Source: Hymenobacter sp. BT730
GTDB lineage: Bacteria; Bacteroidota; Bacteroidia; Cytophagales; Hymenobacteraceae
NCBI RefSeq assembly: GCF_030542105.1
Contig: NZ_JAUOFB010000001.1
Location: forward strand, 1,550,001-1,614,000
Direction of reading: 5' to 3'
DNA length: 64,000 nucleotides
Position 1 is the first letter of the stretch. Every line of letters starts with the position of its first letter. This document shows positions 62,665 to 64,000 of this stretch, in pieces. The position numbers and the translations under genes are program-made. The notes beneath the pieces are model-generated. The model was not told the origin of the DNA. It saw nothing but the letters and a program-made list of their open reading frames with translations, and did no database searches.

Positions 62665-62714
62665 CATCAACAGAAAGGCCCGGCAGATGAATCTGCCGGG
62701 CCTTTCTGTTGATG
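62665..62714. terminator. Very long bidirectional terminator hairpin
   Basis: A perfect 23-bp stem (first arm 62665-62687, beginning CATCAACAGAAAGG) with a 4-nt loop, between the convergent lpxB and clpX genes. No strong T-run beyond the arms. Confidence 0.75.
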
Positions 62715-62724
62715 CAAATGGTAA

Positions 62725-63948
62725 TTACGCTGCGCGCAACTGCTTCAGCGGAGAACTATCAAACTTGCTGCGGGCATATTCCAGATCAATCACCAGTTCT
62801 TTCACCCCTTCTTCCGAAGGCATGTCAAACATGGCGTCCGTCATGATGCTTTCACAGATGCTGCGCAGGCCACGGGCACCCAAGCGGTACTCATCGGCTT
62901 TCACCACAATGTACTCCAAGGCTTCTTCTGAGAAGGTCAGCTCTACGCCTTCCATATCGAAGAGGCGCTGATACTGCTTTACAATGGAGTTCTTGGGCTC
63001 CGTCAGGATTTTGCGCAGGGTGGCGTGGTCCAGCGGGTTGAGGTGCGTGAGCACGGGCAGGCGGCCAATCAGCTCCGGAATCAGACCGAAAGCTTTCAGG
63101 TCCATAGCCGTTACGTAGCGCAGGAAGTTGTCCGTATCAATCTTCTCTTCCAGCTGCGTTTTGGCAAAGCCCATGGGCTTCGTGTTCAGGCGGCTCTTGA
63201 TGATGCGCTCAATGCCTACAAAGGCGCCGCCGCAGATAAACAGGATGTTCTCGGTGTTCACCGTAATCATCTTCTGCTCGGGGTGCTTGCGGCCGCCGTG
63301 CGGGGGCACGTTCACGGTAGTGCCTTCCAAGAGCTTCAGCATAGCCTGCTGCACACCCTCGCCGCTCACGTCGCGCGTGATGCTGGGGTTATCACTCTTG
63401 CGGGCAATCTTGTCGATTTCGTCGATGTAGACGATGCCGCGCTCGGCCGCTTCCACATTATAGTCCGCAGCTTGCAACAGACGCGTCAGAATGCTTTCTA
63501 CGTCTTCGCCTACATAGCCGGCCTCAGTCAGTACCGTGGCATCCGCAATGCAGAAGGGCACCTGCAGAATGTTGGCCAGCATGCGCGTGAGGAAGGTTTT
63601 ACCGGTGCCGGTTTCACCTACCATAATAATGTTCGATTTCTCAATCACCACGTCGTCCTTCTGCGGTTTCTGCATCAGGCGCTTGTAATGGTTGTATACG
63701 GCCACGGACATCACCTTTTTGGCTTCGTCCTGACCTACTACATACTGATCAAGGTACTCCTTCATCTCGCGCGGCTTCACGAGGTTGAACTTCGGTGCTT
63801 TCGAGTTCGACCGAATTTTATTCTCCTCGTTCAGGATTTGCTGGGCCTGACCCACACACCGTTCGCAGATGTGGGCGTTAATGCCGGAAATCATGACCGA
63901 GACGTCTTTTTTGCTCTTACCGCAGAAGGAGCACGTAATATCTGCCAT
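62725..63948 (-). CDS. clpX: ATP-dependent Clp protease ATP-binding subunit ClpX
   Basis: 407-residue AAA+ unfoldase that feeds ClpP. The N-terminal zinc-binding domain has Cys6, Cys9, Cys28 and Cys31. The ATPase has Walker A GETGTGKT (111-118), pore loop GYVG (144-147), Walker B Asp176-Glu177 in IVYIDEIDK, the GGAFVGIE loop and sensor residues [11 protein letters not shown] and [11 protein letters not shown]. Length equals that of typical ClpX. The IGF-type ClpP-docking loop is replaced by a variant in [10 protein letters not shown]. The 52 nt beyond the start to the window end include no recognisable gene start; clpP may lie outside. Confidence 0.97.
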   Translation of the reverse strand: MADITCSFCGKSKKDVSVMISGINAHICERCVGQAQQILNEENKIRSNSKAPKFNLVKPREMKEYLDQYVVGQDEAKKVMSVAVYNHYKRLMQKPQKDDVVIEKSNIIMVGETGTGKTFLTRMLANILQVPFCIADATVLTEAGYVGEDVESILTRLLQAADYNVEAAERGIVYIDEIDKIARKSDNPSITRDVSGEGVQQAMLKLLEGTTVNVPPHGGRKHPEQKMITVNTENILFICGGAFVGIERIIKSRLNTKPMGFAKTQLEEKIDTDNFLRYVTAMDLKAFGLIPELIGRLPVLTHLNPLDHATLRKILTEPKNSIVKQYQRLFDMEGVELTFSEEALEYIVVKADEYRLGARGLRSICESIMTDAMFDMPSEEGVKELVIDLEYARSKFDSSPLKQLRAA

Positions 63949-64000
63949 TGGTTGAAGGACTCTCAGGATAGGGGTATAGGTTGCTCCGCTTTTCGGGGAG

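Overview
The window is a chromosomal segment of a Bacteroidota bacterium, most likely a Hymenobacteraceae (Hymenobacter/Pontibacter-like) Cytophagales member. The evidence is GC-rich coding sequence with AT-rich spacers, several secreted proteins ending in type IX secretion (T9SS) sorting domains, promoter-like TAnnTTTG elements instead of sigma70 -35/-10 boxes, weak or absent Shine-Dalgarno sites, and housekeeping genes (pyrG, serA, hldD, lpxB, clpX) of Gram-negative type. No rRNA, tRNA, insertion sequence, prophage or CRISPR array was recognised.

Layout. 1-9.5 kb: 5' part of pyrG, a PBP4-type D,D-peptidase, a secreted subtilase with SLH-like repeats and a T9SS tail, a 1-kb gene-free stretch with a candidate structured RNA, a SerB-SerA fusion, and an outer-membrane barrel protein. 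9.6-14.5 kb: a YaeR-type VOC protein, a YccS/FUSC transporter, manganese catalase and an aldo/keto reductase. 14.5-31 kb is rich in alpha-glucan genes: a GH13 lipoprotein, a T9SS-exported GH31, a eukaryote-like GH13_8 branching enzyme, a half-length glycosyltransferase-like protein and a cytoplasmic GH31. Between them lie DUF983, an AraC regulator, a PAP2 phosphatase, gamma-glutamyltransferase and a small low-GC islet at 23.75-24.6 kb. 31-34.7 kb: a lipase-like hydrolase, a rhomboid protease and a neighbour sharing its N-terminal motif, and two small disordered proteins. 35-44.8 kb: a GHL10 (DigH-like) glycosylhydrolase, a NagX/HGSNAT-like acyltransferase, a DUF2059 protein, an acyl-CoA ligase, a GH3/beta-lactamase fusion and a PhoD-like phosphatase. 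45-54 kb is mostly envelope and surface proteins: a CarboxypepD_reg protein, two tandem paralogous T9SS surface proteins, a DUF885 lipoprotein, two small lipoproteins and an HTTM protein. 54-64 kb: a DCC thiol oxidoreductase, an MDR reductase, an FAD/NAD(P) oxidoreductase, hldD, a BtuF-FecCD pair, a PTPS-family enzyme, lpxB and clpX.

How the genes fit together. Secreted GH13 and GH31 enzymes could trim external alpha-glucan, while the branching enzyme and cytoplasmic GH31 work on internal glycogen or maltodextrins. A second theme is murein and amino-sugar turnover (PBP4-like, GHL10, NagX-like, NagZ-like GH3 fused to a beta-lactamase fold). A third is envelope construction (hldD, lpxB, PAP2). 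Many converging genes share long, perfect bidirectional hairpin terminators.

The least explained parts are the structured gene-free stretch at 6.19-6.32 kb, the low-GC islet at 24 kb, the terminator-like hairpin in the leader of the second GH31, the half glycosyltransferase, and the recurrent promoter motif a few bases ahead of start codons. No clearly new multi-gene system was identified.
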